Below are positions 61,910-64,000 of a stretch of 64,000 nucleotides of DNA, piece after piece. The stretch is from Pseudomonas atagonensis (lineage in GTDB: Bacteria > Pseudomonadota > Gammaproteobacteria > Pseudomonadales > Pseudomonadaceae). Each line of letters begins with the position of its first letter. Positions within the stretch are counted from its first letter, which is position 1. Position numbers and translations under genes: made by a program. Below the pieces are notes generated by a model. The model did not search any database and was not told where the DNA came from. It saw nothing but the letters and a program-made list of their open reading frames with translations. The stretch covers positions 1 through 64,000 of the forward strand of contig NZ_VXCA01000030.1 in the NCBI RefSeq assembly GCF_011369485.1, given 5' to 3'.

Positions 61910-63592
61910 ATGAACAAGAACAATCGCCATCCTGCAGACGGTAAGAAACCAGTCACCATCTTCGGCCCGGACTTTCCTTTCGCTTTTGACGACTGGATCG
62001 AACACCCGGCGGGCCTCGGCAGCATTCCTGAACACAATCACGGCGCTGAAGTGGCGATTGTCGGCGCGGGCATCGCCGGCCTTGTGGCCGCTTACGAGTT
62101 GATGAAGCTCGGCCTGAAACCGGTGGTTTACGAGGCCTCCAAGCTGGGCGGTCGTCTACGCTCGCAGGCGTTCAACGGCACCGATGGCATCGTCGCCGAA
62201 CTCGGTGGCATGCGCTTCCCGGTATCTTCCACAGCGTTTTATCACTACGTCGACAAGCTCGGGCTTGAGACCAAACCTTTCCCGAACCCGCTCACGCCCG
62301 CCTCTGGCAGCACAGTGATCGACCTGGAAGGCAAAACCCATTACGCACAGAAACTGGCGGATCTTCCTGCCCTGTTCCAGGAAGTGGCTGACGCCTGGGC
62401 GGATGCGCTGGAGGCCGGTTCGCAGTTCTCCGATATTCAGCAAGCCATCCGTGACCGCGATGTACCTCGCCTGAAAGAATTGTGGAACACCCTGGTGCCG
62501 CTGTGGGACGACCGCACGTTTTACGACTTCGTCGCCACTTCGAAAGCCTTCGCCAAACTGTCGTTCCACCACCGTGAAGTGTTCGGCCAGGTCGGTTTCG
62601 GTACGGGCGGCTGGGACTCGGACTTCCCCAACTCGATGCTGGAAATTTTCCGCGTGGTGATGACCAACTGCGACGATCACCAGCATCTGGTAGTCGGCGG
62701 TGTCGAGCAAGTCCCACAAGGCATCTGGCGCCATGTGCCTGAACGCTGCGTGCACTGGCCTGAAGGCACCAGCCTGAAATCTCTGCACCGTGGCGCGCCG
62801 CGTTCCGGCGTGAAGAAAATCGCCCACGCGCCGGATGGCCGCTTCGCCGTCACCGACAACAATGGCGACACCCGCGAATACGCTGCTGTCCTGACCACGT
62901 GCCAGAGCTGGCTGCTGACGACCCAGATCGAATGCGACGAAAGCCTGTTCTCGCAGAAGATGTGGATGGCCCTCGACCGCACCCGCTACATGCAGTCGTC
63001 GAAAACCTTCGTGATGGTCGACCGGCCGTTCTGGAAGGACAAGGATCCGGAAACCGGTCGCGACCTGATGAGCATGACCCTCACCGATCGCCTGACTCGC
63101 GGCACTTATCTTTTCGACAACGGCGACGACAAGCCGGGCGTGATCTGCCTGTCCTATTCGTGGATGAGCGACGCGTTGAAGATGCTGCCGCACCCGGTGG
63201 AAAAACGCGTGGAGCTGGCGCTGAATGCGTTGAAAAAGATCTACCCGAAAGTCGACATCGCCGCGCGGATCATCGGCGATCCGATCACCGTGTCGTGGGA
63301 AGCCGATCCGTATTTCCTCGGTGCGTTCAAAGGCGCCCTGCCCGGCCACTACCGCTACAACCAGCGCATGTACGCGCACTTCATGCAGGACGACATGCCC
63401 GCCGAGCAGCGCGGGATTTTCATCGCCGGCGATGACGTGTCGTGGACCCCGGCGTGGGTCGAAGGCGCGGTGCAGACTTCACTCAACGCAGTGTGGGGGA
63501 TCATGAAGCACTTCGGCGGATCGACACATAAAGCGAACCCGGGCCCGGGTGATGTGTTCAAAGACATCGGCCCTATCGCCCTGCCCGAGTAA
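61910..63592 (+). CDS. davB: L-lysine 2-monooxygenase
   Basis: FAD-dependent oxidative decarboxylation of L-lysine to 5-aminovaleramide, first step of the aminovalerate branch of lysine degradation. 560 residues; the FAD dinucleotide motif VAIVGAGIAGLVAAYE (about 48-63), GGRLRSQ, ELGGMRFP and C-terminal GDDVSWTPAWVEGAVQT are those of bacterial lysine/tryptophan monooxygenases. Length and gene order fit DavB of P. putida rather than tryptophan 2-monooxygenase. 12 bp before davA. Confidence 0.92.
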   Translation: MNKNNRHPADGKKPVTIFGPDFPFAFDDWIEHPAGLGSIPEHNHGAEVAIVGAGIAGLVAAYELMKLGLKPVVYEASKLGGRLRSQAFNGTDGIVAELGGMRFPVSSTAFYHYVDKLGLETKPFPNPLTPASGSTVIDLEGKTHYAQKLADLPALFQEVADAWADALEAGSQFSDIQQAIRDRDVPRLKELWNTLVPLWDDRTFYDFVATSKAFAKLSFHHREVFGQVGFGTGGWDSDFPNSMLEIFRVVMTNCDDHQHLVVGGVEQVPQGIWRHVPERCVHWPEGTSLKSLHRGAPRSGVKKIAHAPDGRFAVTDNNGDTREYAAVLTTCQSWLLTTQIECDESLFSQKMWMALDRTRYMQSSKTFVMVDRPFWKDKDPETGRDLMSMTLTDRLTRGTYLFDNGDDKPGVICLSYSWMSDALKMLPHPVEKRVELALNALKKIYPKVDIAARIIGDPITVSWEADPYFLGAFKGALPGHYRYNQRMYAHFMQDDMPAEQRGIFIAGDDVSWTPAWVEGAVQTSLNAVWGIMKHFGGSTHKANPGPGDVFKDIGPIALPE

Positions 63593-63604
63593 GAGGAATC
63601 CCTG

Positions 63605-64000
63605 ATGCGTGTAGCCCTTTACCAATGTCCGCCGCTGCCACTGGACCCCGCCGCCAATCTGCAACGCCTGCATCAACTGGCGATGGAGGCCAAGGGTGCC
63701 GATCTGTTGGTGCTGCCGGAGATGTTCATGACCGGCTACAACATTGGAGCCGAAGCAGTCAGTACATTGGCCGAGGTCTACAACGGAGAATGGGCGCAGC
63801 AGATCGGTCGGATAGCCAAGGCTGCCGGCCTGGCGATCCTTTACGGCTACCCCGAACGTAACGCCGACGGACAGATTTACAACGCCGTGCAGTTGATCGA
63901 CGCGAACGGCGAGCGCCTGTGCAATTACCGCAAGACGCATCTGTTCGGTGATCTCGATCGATCGATGTTCAGCCCCGGCGAAGGTGACTTTCCGGTGGTT
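63605..64000 (+). CDS. davA: 5-aminovaleramidase DavA (cut by window end)
   Basis: Carbon-nitrogen hydrolase that converts 5-aminovaleramide to 5-aminovalerate. The 132 residues in the window include the nitrilase-family Glu (E39 in LVLPEMF) and Lys (K110 in NYRKTHLFGD); the catalytic Cys lies outside. It starts 12 bp after davB with GAGGAATCC upstream, so the two are one operon. Confidence 0.9.
   Translation, partial: MRVALYQCPPLPLDPAANLQRLHQLAMEAKGADLLVLPEMFMTGYNIGAEAVSTLAEVYNGEWAQQIGRIAKAAGLAILYGYPERNADGQIYNAVQLIDANGERLCNYRKTHLFGDLDRSMFSPGEGDFPVV

Overview
The window is ordinary chromosome of a fluorescent Pseudomonas (P. fluorescens/koreensis/putida side of the genus). This is inferred from high GC, many ORFs with Pseudomonas-specific architecture, REP/REPIN sequences of the P. 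fluorescens type, and a gene order that matches, as I recall it, the P. aeruginosa PA0668 (tyrosyl-tRNA synthetase) to PA0575 (rmcA) block followed by the P. putida davBA locus. I could not run any search, so family names rest on recognised motifs and remembered synteny.

Left edge to 13.5 kb: two tandem rRNA-operon promoters fire leftward out of the window from downstream of tyrS. Then come an M23 endopeptidase and anmK (peptidoglycan turnover), erpA, argC, hemJ, a nitronate monooxygenase-like flavoprotein, a DUF805 membrane protein, an SDR, a HIT protein, coq7, speD, an OsmC protein, the cAMP receptor protein vfr and a lipoate-ligase-like protein.

13.6 to 21.6 kb: the split tryptophan genes trpGDC and trpE, separated by the autotransporter esterase estP. 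Upstream of trpG is a 28-codon leader ORF ending KAHARWRWRA. The gene upstream of trpE (gph) ends in the homologous tail KALARWRWRA at the same place relative to trpE. The two sites share a 24-bp identical block and a GC hairpin just past the stop. I read them as paired Trp-codon attenuation leaders, one of which is fused to, or hidden inside, the end of gph. This is the most interesting structure in the window. rpe follows in the gph operon.

21.7 to 31 kb: an iron-dependent alcohol dehydrogenase, an ABC importer (agtABCD-like, GABA/5-aminovalerate) and the two-component pair agtSR, with several REPINs between them. 31 to 42.4 kb: a DUF3530 protein, the amgK-murU-djlA operon (MurNAc recycling and a co-chaperone), and the conserved lptD-surA-pdxA-rsmA-apaG-apaH-glpE series. 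42.4 to 48.8 kb: the stress trio prkA-yeaH-spoVR, then cca. 48.9 to 56.3 kb: folK/folB, plsY, tsaD and the macromolecular synthesis operon rpsU-dnaG-rpoD.

56.4 kb to the end: rmcA (periplasmic sensor-PAS-GGDEF-EAL), a CAU tRNA that is probably tRNA-Ile2, an orphan low-GC gene resembling phage/toxin BECR-fold nucleases next to that tRNA, an Lrp/AsnC regulator, and davB-davA (lysine to 5-aminovalerate, davA cut by the window end). The lysine branch makes 5-aminovalerate, and the Agt importer is associated with uptake of the same compound.
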